Source of the DNA: Adhaeretor mobilis
GTDB taxonomy: Bacteria > Planctomycetota > Planctomycetia > Pirellulales > Lacipirellulaceae
NCBI RefSeq assembly: GCF_007741515.1
Contig: NZ_CP036263.1
Coordinates: 1,612,001-1,676,000, forward strand
Reading direction: 5' to 3'
DNA: 64,000 nucleotides
Shown: positions 24,928 through 32,990 of the stretch, one piece after another
Numbering within the stretch: position 1 is the stretch's first letter
Layout of the letters: every line of letters begins with the position of its first letter
Translations under genes and position numbers: made by a program
The notes under the pieces: generated by a model
Seen by the model: the letters and a program-made list of their open reading frames with translations, nothing else
Told to the model about the DNA's origin: nothing
Database searches by the model: none

Positions 24928-25569
24928 CTACGAGAGAGGATTGCGACGTCGTGACGCAAGTAATGCGAATCCGCATGAAGCGAACAGGGCGACAGAGGCG
25001 GGCTCGGGAACGGTCGATCGGTAGAGGAAGTGGCCGATCTGTGCACCGGCGGTTGCCGAGCCGACTCCGCCGGCTTGGATAGTCGAGGTGACACCGTTGT
25101 TGCGAATCGCGATGACGCGTTGGTTGCCTGGGCCGGGCCATGCTTCGCTTGTGGTGGCCTGACTGAAGCTGACTCCGCCGACTAGGCCGCTCTCACCGAG
25201 TAAACCGATCGCGGCCGCTGCTGCTGTGCCCCCGTCGGCAAGATCGGTCATCCCCGGAAACAAGGTCGTCGAGAGACCTAGGTTCTGTAGAAACTGGACA
25301 GCCTCGGGTGTCGATGCAATCTGAAAACCTTCGAAAACTGCTCCCGGTCCAAGTTGTGCGGCCACCGAGTTGAACGACATGCCATCAGAAAGCGTTAGGT
25401 CGAGCCACTCGCGGTTAGTGCTGGTGTCGAGTGTGAGATTCATGCCGTCGTCGGGCGCGTCGCCATTGGCGACGATCGTGGCGTCGTGGGTGGGAACGAT
25501 GGCGGCAGACGCGTTGGTAGTGAATGCGAGCAAGTAGACGAAGGAGGCAATAAGGAATAAACGTTGCAT
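24928..25569 (-). CDS. PEP-CTERM secreted protein 1
   Basis: A 213-residue protein started at the ATG at 25569, which gives a signal peptide (LFLIASFVYLLAFTTNASA); an upstream ATG at 25683 adds residues that overlap the preceding gene. The mature domain begins with HDATIVANGDAPDDGMNLTL and contains NREWLDLTLSDGMSFNSVA, a pattern common among PEP-CTERM proteins of the EWLDLT type. The C-terminus is the sorting signal VPEPASVALFA, a hydrophobic helix and RRR. Exosortase cleaves such tails in known systems. It is the last of seven consecutive PEP-CTERM genes. Confidence 0.9.
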   Translation of the reverse strand: MQRLFLIASFVYLLAFTTNASAAIVPTHDATIVANGDAPDDGMNLTLDTSTNREWLDLTLSDGMSFNSVAAQLGPGAVFEGFQIASTPEAVQFLQNLGLSTTLFPGMTDLADGGTAAAAAIGLLGESGLVGGVSFSQATTSEAWPGPGNQRVIAIRNNGVTSTIQAGGVGSATAGAQIGHFLYRSTVPEPASVALFASCGFALLASRRRNPLS

Positions 25570-25630
25570 GACAGGGGGCTCTTGGATTGTGGTCGGATGG
25601 TAAGGGAGTCTGATGGGTGAATGAGTTGGG

Positions 25631-26272
25631 TTAGCGACGTCGTGTGCCGGAAAGGGCAACGCCACAAACGGCGAGTAGCACAAGTGTAGTTGGTTCGGGA
25701 ATCGTACTGGTGGGGAACTCTAACAATGTGTAGAGCAGCGTGTTCGGTGGAGAGAAGAGGGCTGTCGTCAGTGCGAATTGCTTGTCGATCTCCAGAACGT
25801 CACCGGGGAGTACCGGTTGCGAAAAGCTATCGACATCAAGGATCATGGTTCCCGTTACCGAGGTTGTAAACCCGATAGACGTTCCATTGATCCGTAAGTC
25901 CGTGACGCTACTCGTGCCCCAGATGCCTACTTGCGAACCGAGATTTACGTTGATTTCGTGCCAGTCGGTCCACGGTTCGGTGCCGGCATTGAGGATGGTT
26001 TCTCGAAAGAGTATGCCACCGCCCGACCCAGCGATGGGGCCACTATATATCTGCTTTCTCCAAGGTCCTCCGCTCGCGTCGAGATCGATGGGATAGGGCG
26101 CGGGTCCATTGATAAGATCGTTCGGTCCCCCTATCCAGACAGTGTTGGTGCTCGGATCGACTTCGTGCACCGTCGACGGCGACGAAGCCGTCCCTTGGGC
26201 AAAGGCTACCGTTGAAGCAAGAAGCCAAGCGGAGCCGAGGATTAATGCGATCTTGAGAGGTTGGGTGTTCAT
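25631..26272 (-). CDS. PEP-CTERM secreted protein 2
   Basis: A 213-residue protein with a signal peptide (ALILGSAWLLASTVAFAQ) and a C-terminal IPEPTTLVLLAVCGVALSG followed by TRRR. The middle contains a WTDWHEINVNLGSQVGIWG segment, a beta-rich module with a tryptophan-containing hairpin that I also see as WHEVWYV in proteins 5 and 7. A GGA-rich site lies a few bases upstream of the ATG. It is probably secreted and anchored through exosortase processing. The ligand is unknown. It is 11 bases from the next upstream gene, a sign of one operon. Confidence 0.9.
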   Translation of the reverse strand: MNTQPLKIALILGSAWLLASTVAFAQGTASSPSTVHEVDPSTNTVWIGGPNDLINGPAPYPIDLDASGGPWRKQIYSGPIAGSGGGILFRETILNAGTEPWTDWHEINVNLGSQVGIWGTSSVTDLRINGTSIGFTTSVTGTMILDVDSFSQPVLPGDVLEIDKQFALTTALFSPPNTLLYTLLEFPTSTIPEPTTLVLLAVCGVALSGTRRR

Positions 26273-26283
26273 AGGTGGAATCC

Positions 26284-26949
26284 TTATTGCTGACGTGATT
26301 TACGATGCGATGTGGTGAAGAGAGCGATTCCGCCAATGGCTAGAATCGCGAACGAAGTCGGTTCAGGAATAGCCTCAATGCGAATGTTGTCAAACAATCC
26401 TGGAAACGCGCCGTTTTGGAAGCTTCCCGTTCCATAGATTCTTGCTTCGTCAAAGGGCGTGCCACTCAAGGCGAGTGTGTGGTGCTGGATGCCCGAGCCA
26501 GACAACACCATCGACGTTCCGCCAACGACGGTCCCGCCAAGTGAGATGTCGAGGTGAATTGAGTTGCCAGCCGTATTTGGGGAAACGAGCGTGAACCATT
26601 CGACGCTGATCGAAGTTTCCACGTTGCCCGTGTTCATCTTGAAGGCGCCAATGATGGGGAATCCGGCTCCCGAACCCGGCGCAAATCCGCCTTGTCCGAG
26701 AACATTGTTGGGCGAAAAAAACGGCCCACTGAGGGTAGCATCCGCTTGTTCGGCCATGAATACGGTCGATCCCCCTGATGTAAATACCGGATCGTAAAAG
26801 TTAATTCCGCCGTCGGTTAGCGTTGCCCCTTGGTTGCCTTCGGTCAGTGTGTCAAACGTAGCTAACGCTGCATGAGCACTACGGTGGACTAGTAGGGTGC
26901 TGGAAATCGATAAGACAACGGCAATCAAAATTGAATGGCGAGTTTTCAT
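26284..26949 (-). CDS. PEP-CTERM secreted protein 3
   Basis: A 221-residue protein started at the ATG at 26949, giving the signal peptide SILIAVVLSISSTLLVHRSAHA. The mature domain is a jelly-roll-like beta sandwich by pattern (LATFDTLTEGNQGATLTDGG; SVEWFTLVSPNTAGNSIHLD; FDEARIYGTGSFQNGAFPGL). The C-terminal sorting signal is IPEPTSFAILAIGGIALFT followed by HRKSR, slightly basic rather than RRR. An earlier ATG at 27189 would overlap the preceding gene. Probably exported and retained on the surface. Confidence 0.88.
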   Translation of the reverse strand: MKTRHSILIAVVLSISSTLLVHRSAHAALATFDTLTEGNQGATLTDGGINFYDPVFTSGGSTVFMAEQADATLSGPFFSPNNVLGQGGFAPGSGAGFPIIGAFKMNTGNVETSISVEWFTLVSPNTAGNSIHLDISLGGTVVGGTSMVLSGSGIQHHTLALSGTPFDEARIYGTGSFQNGAFPGLFDNIRIEAIPEPTSFAILAIGGIALFTTSHRKSRQQ

Positions 26950-26972
26950 GGTAGTGCTCCAGGTGCAATAGT

Positions 26973-27650
26973 TCATTGACTTCGTCTGCGACGAGGGAAT
27001 GCAATCAGTCCGCAAGCTGCCAAGAGTGCGAGTGATGTAGGTTCGGGTACAGCGGCAATCGGCGACTGACGCAGCGTGAACGACGTGATGCCATCGGGGA
27101 CGTCGATCGTGAACTCGTACGGGGGAAGACTGTAACCGCCGCCGTTGGGATGTAAGCCGCCGCTCACTTGGATGACGTCTTCGGTCCACACATCGAGGGT
27201 GCTAAAGAAGGTGCTGAAATCGGGCGGCGAGCTGAAATCGGGTGCGTCAAAATCAAGCCCATCACCGGGTGTCGATGGCACAAACCCTGCTCCCATCCCG
27301 AAGCCAAGCTCAATACGGTAGCCAGACCAGTCGAACGGCGTGCTGTTATCTACGCCTTCTTGGAACAAGTATTCAGTCGTTCCCCCAGGGGGCGTTGCCG
27401 TGAAAACGTCGAACTGGATATCCACAGGACCGATACCCGTGTAATGTTTTTGAGCGACGACCTGCACGTTTCCTGAGTCCCCGATAACATCATCGTTGCC
27501 AGGAAACGGAGGCGGCGAGATCGAGACTCCTGCCACCGATGCCACCCCCGACGACCAAGTGAAGCCGCTAATCTCGCCCGCCTGGACGACCCTGCCTCCT
27601 GCCAATACGGCGAGCACGAAGCTCGGGAAAACTATGCGTTTGATGTTCAT
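26973..27650 (-). CDS. PEP-CTERM secreted protein 4
   Basis: A 225-residue protein with signal peptide VFPSFVLAVLAGGRVVQAG and C-terminal VPEPTSLALLAACGLIAFP followed by RRRR. The mature domain is Gly/Pro/Phe-rich (VASVAGVSISPPPFPGND, TPFDWSGYRIELGFGMGAGF) and beta-strand rich. It lies 23 bases from protein 3 and 70 bases from protein 5 in the same direction. The function is not recognised. Confidence 0.9.
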   Translation of the reverse strand: MNIKRIVFPSFVLAVLAGGRVVQAGEISGFTWSSGVASVAGVSISPPPFPGNDDVIGDSGNVQVVAQKHYTGIGPVDIQFDVFTATPPGGTTEYLFQEGVDNSTPFDWSGYRIELGFGMGAGFVPSTPGDGLDFDAPDFSSPPDFSTFFSTLDVWTEDVIQVSGGLHPNGGGYSLPPYEFTIDVPDGITSFTLRQSPIAAVPEPTSLALLAACGLIAFPRRRRSQ

Positions 27651-27720
27651 TGTTCTTCTTTCGAAAAAGCTTGTTGTTACAAATTGTGGAGAGGGTTTAG
27701 TCCGCTAATCAGGTAAGCGA

Positions 27721-28434
27721 CTAGCGACGGCGCACTGTGACGCCAAGTCCGACGAAGCCGAACAGTAGTAGCGTACCGCTTAGGGGTTCTGGAATGGTTG
27801 CTGTTACAGCGATGATGCTGCCAGAGGAATCGATGATTCCTGTCGCGGGAGTACTCGACACACTACCAACGCCAATGGAAGAGATCGCGTTGGCGGGAAG
27901 TCCCAGGGTGTTGGAGTAGTCCTGCAGAATGAATCGCCAGACCTCGCCCGCTGCCCAAATGCCATCGAACGTCATGCTCTCGAAAATCAACGGATGGTGA
28001 CTTCCGGCGGGGTCGGAAACTTTGTGGTCTAGCCGAAACGCTTCATGCGCGGGCGCCAGGCCGGGTATGCCGTGATTGGCTTCACCGTCGTAGTTCGTGA
28101 TGGTCGTTTCCTCGTCGGCGACGTACCATACTTCATGCCAGTCGATTCCTGAGGTGTTTCTTATTTCGACAACTCGATTGAGAACGCTCGGGTCGTCCTG
28201 AAGAGGACACGGCGCCAGTGAGGTTGGTCCTTGATCGGTCGAGAATAGCGACTCGTCAGTGGGGAACTCGATCATGTCGCCGATTTCGTGGACATCATCC
28301 GGGATGAACAGTGGGTCACAGTCGCCCGGCGTATCGATGTGAATCATCGGTGTTGGCACCGCTGAGGCCTGTGATGTGACAGCGAAGACTGCAGCGAGCG
28401 ACAACAGTGAGGTAGCAAGTTTTTGTGTAGACAT
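27721..28434 (-). CDS. PEP-CTERM secreted protein 5 (paralogue of protein 7)
   Basis: A 237-residue protein with signal peptide (LLSLAAVFAVTSQASA) and C-terminal IPEPLSGTLLLFGFVGLGV followed by RRR. It shares with protein 7 the segments WHEVWYVADEETTITNYDGE (WSEVWYVASPGTSISNYDGE in 7) and PAGSHHPLIFESMTFDGIW (PGGSHHPLLFESMNPDGIW), so the two are close tandem paralogues of about half identical residues by eye. A TPGDCDPLFIPDDVHEIGD motif near the N-terminus is also shared. A WYV..TxxxxNYDGEAN-type beta domain is not one I can name. Confidence 0.92.
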   Translation of the reverse strand: MSTQKLATSLLSLAAVFAVTSQASAVPTPMIHIDTPGDCDPLFIPDDVHEIGDMIEFPTDESLFSTDQGPTSLAPCPLQDDPSVLNRVVEIRNTSGIDWHEVWYVADEETTITNYDGEANHGIPGLAPAHEAFRLDHKVSDPAGSHHPLIFESMTFDGIWAAGEVWRFILQDYSNTLGLPANAISSIGVGSVSSTPATGIIDSSGSIIAVTATIPEPLSGTLLLFGFVGLGVTVRRR

Positions 28435-28513
28435 GAGACTTCTCCAGAGGAAATAAGTGGTAAATGTAGTGTGAGATCAAATCGAAGTTGGGCCAAAGTC
28501 GCGATCTGCGGTC

Positions 28514-28535
28514 GGAGGGGTGCGAGCCCCCCTCC
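28514..28535 (-). terminator. GC-rich hairpin between PEP-CTERM genes 5 and 6
   Basis: GGAGGGG at 28514-28520 and CCCCTCC within 28529-28535 can form a 7-bp stem with a short loop in the 117-base gap. It lacks a T-run on either strand. It could attenuate or protect a transcript; the evidence is weak. Confidence 0.35.
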
Positions 28536-28551
28536 TTCGCCTGCCACATAT

Positions 28552-29304
28552 TTACAAACTCCGTCGCCGGCGAGTTGCAACGCCACCGATGCCAGTTGTT
28601 AGCGTGAGCAGAATACTGCTAGGTTCTGGCACTAGAGGGGCCTGCAGGCCGAAGCCGTAGTGTGTAAAGGGCTTGTTGAGTTGCAGTCGGTAGATCGGCT
28701 GGTTGGTTACCAGGGCGACTGCCACACTGGGATTGCCGCCAAACGTTGAGCCAGCGACGCGGTAGGTATTGGGGTTGATGCCGTTCCAATCCCAGCCTGG
28801 CATGTTGCCTGGCACGATGGCGCCCGCGGTTCCCGTGCCCGTACCGGTGATGGCGTGAACCGTGTTGGGCCCGGTTGTTGCTCCCAACCATTCGGTCGTG
28901 ATTGGAGCATTGGCAGAGTCGAAAGCCCGGAGGTCGAAACGCTCCGCCAGTGTCGAACCACCATCCACATCACCGAAAATCATAAATGTGCCGGACGGCA
29001 AATAACCCAACGGAAGCGTTGTGAAGTCGTATCGAATGGTGCCCGTGTTAAAGGCGCTGGGAATGGGACCGTTGGCGACAAAACCTCCCAGCCAGTTGGG
29101 ATGAACTCCCGCTCCCCAGGCTCCTGTGAACCCAGGCCCAAAGGAGACCTGCAGCGGGGCTTGCCCCGGTGGCCAGGCGGGGTTGGGGACGGGAATCGGC
29201 AAGTTGCCGCCAGAGCCGGTAAGGATGGCGGCCGACAGCGTACTGCCGAAAGAAGTCAAAGCAAGTGTCAATAGTGTGGACAAAGCGAGTGTGTGAAGCT
29301 TCAT
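28552..29304 (-). CDS. PEP-CTERM secreted protein 6
   Basis: A 250-residue protein with signal peptide LALSTLLTLALTSFGSTLSA and C-terminal VPEPSSILLTLTTGIGGVA followed by RRRR. The mature part is Gly/Asn/Pro-rich with a DGGSTLAERFDLRAFDSANA segment. GAGAGG lies 9 bases upstream of the ATG. It sits between the two related proteins 5 and 7 and is not itself similar to them by eye. Secreted; function unknown. Confidence 0.9.
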   Translation of the reverse strand: MKLHTLALSTLLTLALTSFGSTLSAAILTGSGGNLPIPVPNPAWPPGQAPLQVSFGPGFTGAWGAGVHPNWLGGFVANGPIPSAFNTGTIRYDFTTLPLGYLPSGTFMIFGDVDGGSTLAERFDLRAFDSANAPITTEWLGATTGPNTVHAITGTGTGTAGAIVPGNMPGWDWNGINPNTYRVAGSTFGGNPSVAVALVTNQPIYRLQLNKPFTHYGFGLQAPLVPEPSSILLTLTTGIGGVATRRRRSL

Positions 29305-29377
29305 GAGTTCGATCCTCTCAAAGAAAATGAGGGTTTAGATTTACTGAGGTGATTTAAATCGTGGCTTGTGCGGATAG

Positions 29378-30076
29378 TCAGACTGCATGACGGCGAGCTG
29401 TACCAATCCCGACTAGGCCCATGAGAAGTAGCGCGATGCTTGCCGGCTCGGGAATGAGCTCGATGGCAATGATGCTGCCGGAAGACGTGATTGCTCCCGA
29501 AGCGTCAGGCGATGATGCGTTGCCAACACCAAGCGAGTTGATTGCGTTTGGCGGCAGTCCGGAAGAGTTCACGTAGTCCTGTAGCACAAACTGCCACGAC
29601 TCGAAGGGCTCCCAAATGCCGTCGGGATTCATACTCTCAAAGAGGAGCGGATGATGCGATCCACCTGGATCTGCGACGAGATTGTCGATGCGAAACGCCT
29701 CTCGCAGTGGCGAAAAAGCCGAATCGTTCGCTTCACCATCGTAGTTGCTGATCGAAGTACCCGGGCTGGCGACGTACCAGACTTCCGACCAAGATCGGCC
29801 GGAAAGATTACGGATATCGATCATCGCATTGGGACCGCCCAGATGCTTGGGTGGGCAGGGCACGATAGTCGATTGGCCTAGGTCGCCGGACGTCAATGCT
29901 TCGTCCGACGGAAAAATCGATACGTCCCCAAGTTCATCGACGTTCATGGGAATTAGCAGCGGATCACAATCCGGCGTGTCGAAATGCACGACCTGCGTAG
30001 GCAACGCCAATACTGGGGAGGACAATGCAAATAGGATTAGGTAGAAGGGTGAGCCTCTAGAGATGCACGTTTTCAT
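29378..30076 (-). CDS. PEP-CTERM secreted protein 7 (paralogue of protein 5)
   Basis: A 232-residue protein with signal peptide (PFYLILFALSSPVLALP) and C-terminal IPEPASIALLLMGLVGIGT followed by ARRH. Its mature domain matches protein 5 over its length (VVHFDTPDCDPLLIPMNVDE; WSEVWYVASPGTSISNYDGE; GLPPNAINSLGVGNASSPD). The basic tail is weak (one Lys/Arg pair less than its neighbours). It is the first of the seven PEP-CTERM genes in the transcription direction. Confidence 0.92.
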   Translation of the reverse strand: MKTCISRGSPFYLILFALSSPVLALPTQVVHFDTPDCDPLLIPMNVDELGDVSIFPSDEALTSGDLGQSTIVPCPPKHLGGPNAMIDIRNLSGRSWSEVWYVASPGTSISNYDGEANDSAFSPLREAFRIDNLVADPGGSHHPLLFESMNPDGIWEPFESWQFVLQDYVNSSGLPPNAINSLGVGNASSPDASGAITSSGSIIAIELIPEPASIALLLMGLVGIGTARRHAV

Positions 30077-30138
30077 GAGATCATTTCCTGATAGGGTGAG
30101 GTTGTTACTTGCGCCATTGGGATGAAGCGACGGGTAGC

Positions 30139-30372
30139 TTATTCAGTTCCGCGCATCCAGCGATGGTTGTGGCGATACTTGACGCCATGACAATGCTGCG
30201 GAGCACGGTGGGTTCGCCTAGGCGGTTTATTGCGCCGCCGACCCTTTGCTGCCGCACGAGTGCGCGAGACAGGCATCACGCCTTCTCGATTGCAACGAAT
30301 CCGCTCGAAGTGCTCGACATCTTCGTAGGCATCTAACAGCGCGTCTGACTTTGGATTGATGAAATTGACCAT
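30139..30372 (-). CDS. Small Arg-rich protein
   Basis: A 77-codon frame. AGGAG eight bases upstream of the ATG at 30372 is a strong ribosome-binding site and supports translation. The N-terminus NFINPKSDALLDAYEDVEHF is soluble-looking, and the C-terminal half is basic (KGRRRNKPPRRTHRAP, YRHNHRW), which would suit nucleic-acid binding or a disordered tail. It lies 62 bases before PEP-CTERM gene 7 and 61 bases after the receiver gene, in the same direction. I do not recognise the family. Confidence 0.55.
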   Translation of the reverse strand: MVNFINPKSDALLDAYEDVEHFERIRCNREGVMPVSRTRAAAKGRRRNKPPRRTHRAPQHCHGVKYRHNHRWMRGTE

Positions 30373-30433
30373 GGGAATGCTCCTGAGAGTCGGAAAAGTG
30401 GGTTGGTAGAAAGTCGCAGTGTGTAGGTGGCAG

Positions 30434-30916
30434 TCAGGAATCTGGTTTGCTTCGTACAGCCGCGTCTACGATGGGCGTGGAAATCCTAGCTGAAGATGCC
30501 CGAGGTCGAGGTGGACCATGGGCGAGGTGGTCGCGTTGATCGAGACGTTGCAACGCTGGCATAGCGCTGAACCAAGCGGCTTGAGGAGGCTTGCAGCCGT
30601 AGAGAGTCGCGCCCGCATGACGGGCTTGTATTTCGTCAGCGGCGGAATAGATATCGCTAATGAGAACGCAAGCGGAGTTCCTATCCCGCTCGCAAATCTG
30701 CGAGAGCAGCTCGACGCCGGTCATGTCGGGAAGTTTGAAGTTTATCAACCATAGCCCCACACCAGTCATCGCCGGCAGGCGCAGGGCTTCTTCGCCGCTG
30801 GTGGCGATATGGATACGAACTTCACTAGCCGCCAACTCGGCAGCCAGTTGCGAGTAGTCGTCTGGGCGCGGATCGACTACCCGTATGTCGGTAGTGGCAG
30901 ACGTTGTGGTTGGCAT
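30434..30916 (-). CDS. Atypical receiver-domain protein (Asp replaced by Asn)
   Basis: A 160-residue protein started at the ATG at 30916; an in-frame ATG at 31060 would add 48 residues that could also be real. The fold follows a CheY-like receiver (IRVVDPRPDDYSQLAAELAA; EEALRLPAM), but the phospho-acceptor position is LINFKLPDMTGVELL, with Asn in place of the usual Asp. The acidic pair near beta1 is partly altered (VVDPRP). VLISD and LYGCKPP keep the Ser and Lys positions. A receiver like this is expected to be phosphorylation-independent. It lies 348 bases or more from the sigma-54 activator upstream and 61 bases before the small Arg-rich gene, all in one direction. Confidence 0.8.
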   Translation of the reverse strand: MPTTTSATTDIRVVDPRPDDYSQLAAELAASEVRIHIATSGEEALRLPAMTGVGLWLINFKLPDMTGVELLSQICERDRNSACVLISDIYSAADEIQARHAGATLYGCKPPQAAWFSAMPALQRLDQRDHLAHGPPRPRASSARISTPIVDAAVRSKPDS

Positions 30917-31060
30917 GAGATCACTCGGAAGCGAAGTGAGTATTGACTGTTTCAGCGAATTCTGAAGCCGGTGAATCTTGTGGTGCAGTTCAACCGCAGC
31001 GAACGCTGTGACATCTTTCGGCAGACAGCAATCGCAAAGCCTGGACCAAACCTGCGACAT

Positions 31061-31408
31061 TCAGTGCGCCGATCGACCTAAGTCCTGTAGAGAGAACAGG
31101 AAGAAAAAAGCGAGTGGCACTGGCGCGCGAATCGGTAGGATGGTTCCACACAATGCCTTGTCCGGCGATGCGACAGAACAGTCCGATTTCCGAATGCCAA
31201 CTTATCGTGCGCAGCTACAGAAGTGTCCGCTTTCGGACAAGCATTGACTGCGCAGTAACGCGATGTCGCTTCTAAAGGGATGCAAAAAGTGCGCAGAAGT
31301 GCGCGGAGTGTACCTGTCACGCAAAGGCAGCGAGATGCGTGAGCCTCGAATCAAATCATAGCTTCAACGGAGGCGACGGCGTTATGGATGATCGTGTTGG
31401 TGGGGGCT
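31061..31408. other. Intergenic region without a recognisable gene
   Basis: A gap of about 350 bases between the sigma-54 activator and the receiver gene. I see no sound frame, RNA or clear -24/-12 element by eye. Confidence 0.4.
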
Positions 31409-32467
31409 CTACTTAGCTCGTGGTAGCTTGCCAGGTAAATCTGGGATTGTTAGCTCAAACTTTTTTATCAGGCGAATCAGCGACTGACGACTGATGCCTA
31501 GCAGCCTCGCTGCCGCACTCTGGTTGTAGTAGGTGTGCTCAAGGGTAGACAGTAAATGATCTCGCTCCAACTGGGCCAGGGTGGTCCAACCAGTCTCGGA
31601 GGTATCGCTAGCTGAGTCCGCAACCATCGACGAGGAAACCCTGCCACACTCGTGTTGCGGAATTTCTGTACAATCTGCTTGGGTGAGAAGGCATTGGAGA
31701 TTTGAGCGTGTGAGCAACTCGGTATCACTGGCAATAACCGCCTGCTCAAGCACGTTTTTTAGTTGCCGAACGTTACCCGGCCAGGAGAACTCTTGCAGGG
31801 CTTCTAGGGCACCCGGCGAAATCACGCATCGCGGCATGCCTTGTTGGGCAAGCAATTCCAAAAAACATTGCGATATCTCAGGGATGTCGTCACGACGCTC
31901 GTGAAGTGGGCTCGTCACAATAGATACGACGTTGAGTCGATAATAGAGATCCTCGCGAAATCGGCCAGCTGCGACTTCTTGTGCCAAGTCGCGATTCGTG
32001 GCAGCCACGATGCGAACATCAACGGGAACCCCCTCGTGGCTACCCACGGGTGAAACGATTCGTTCTTGCAGAGTGCGAAGTAGACGTGCTTGCAGCGACA
32101 GTTCTAGCTCGCCAATTTCGTCGAGAAATAAAGTGCCCTTGTTGGCCGCACGAAAGCAGCCTAGTGCAGTGAATGTCGCGCCCGTGAAAGCACCTTCGAC
32201 ATGCCCGAAAAGCTGACTAGCCATCAGCTCGCCAACTAATGAGGCGCAATCAACTGGAACAAAAGGCTCTGCTGCCCTGGCACTTTGTGAGTGTACTGCT
32301 CGAGCTACCAGCTCTTTGCCAGAGCCGCTAGGTCCTGTGATCAATACATTGGAGTCAAATGGAGCCGCTCGCGTTATATCCGCTCGAAGCTGCTTGGTTT
32401 CAGTACTAGAGCCAAGAATGCAGTGGGTGGATTGCGGCGCTTTGGGAGATTGCGTTTGTAGATTCAT
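31409..32467 (-). CDS. Receiver-less sigma-54-dependent activator
   Basis: A 352-residue enhancer-binding protein with an AAA+ domain that begins near residue 18. Walker A GPSGSGKE (45-52), the sigma-54 contact loop GAFTGA (92-97) and Walker B GTLFLDE (111-117) are intact, and NVRQLKNVLEQA is the R-finger/sensor region. The C-terminus is a Fis-type helix-turn-helix (YYNQSAAARLLGISRQSLIR). There is no N-terminal receiver, PAS or GAF domain, so activity must be controlled in trans. The PrsR regulator of known PEP-CTERM/exosortase systems is of this enhancer-binding class, which gives a reason to link it to the neighbouring genes. Confidence 0.95.
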   Translation of the reverse strand: MNLQTQSPKAPQSTHCILGSSTETKQLRADITRAAPFDSNVLITGPSGSGKELVARAVHSQSARAAEPFVPVDCASLVGELMASQLFGHVEGAFTGATFTALGCFRAANKGTLFLDEIGELELSLQARLLRTLQERIVSPVGSHEGVPVDVRIVAATNRDLAQEVAAGRFREDLYYRLNVVSIVTSPLHERRDDIPEISQCFLELLAQQGMPRCVISPGALEALQEFSWPGNVRQLKNVLEQAVIASDTELLTRSNLQCLLTQADCTEIPQHECGRVSSSMVADSASDTSETGWTTLAQLERDHLLSTLEHTYYNQSAAARLLGISRQSLIRLIKKFELTIPDLPGKLPRAK

Positions 32468-32990
32468 GAGACAATCAAGGTTGGGTGACTAGGCTGAAAA
32501 TCAGCACAAAACCTGACTGTTATCAACGAAATTTCGGCTAACAGCCAAGTCTCTTGCGTCTACCAAATCAATCGTAGAGCAAACGCTGAGATCGTGGTCT
32601 TGGAAAGCTTCTAGCGCAGAATCGCATAAGAAAAGAAGCTTCTCATCCTTGAGAATAAAAGTTTTTCTCGGTGACCCGTCGCGTCGTCTTGCCCAACCCT
32701 GTTCCGCGTAGGTCGGCTGGGCCCAAAGTCCACCCCTTGCTGCGGGTGTATCTCATGAAAACTGGCCCTGCCACTAATCTTCCTTACAGGGTTCTAACAC
32801 AAGTAGGATGTGATTTCCACACGATGGTCCATTGCCAGGTCCTGATAGCTAACTGCCGACAACTGTTGTTCCGCAACCCTATATGCAGAAGTAACTTACG
32901 ACGCCAGGTCTGAATTGAAAGTTATTCAGTTAGTCGCGTGTTCCTAATGGATTTGCCAAATAGGTTTCGGCGAAGTGGTTTGGGGCATCG
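32468..32990. other. Intergenic region without a recognisable gene
   Basis: About 520 bases between two codirectional minus-strand genes. An 80-codon plus-strand frame at 32671-32913 has no recognised pattern and is probably chance. I see no convincing RNA structure. Confidence 0.45.

Noticed and set aside
28855..29274. Long plus-strand frame across PEP-CTERM gene 6
   Set aside because: It is the complement of a gene with signal peptide, ribosome-binding site and sorting signal; the frame is a shadow.
32671..32913. 80-residue plus-strand frame between the activator and the xylanase
   Set aside because: The composition is not protein-like (Arg/Cys/Pro-rich) and no start signal is visible.
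31061..32990. Sigma-54 promoters (-24/-12) near the activator and PEP-CTERM genes
   Set aside because: Some GG or GC fragments exist, but no site matches both halves at the right spacing by eye; not listed.
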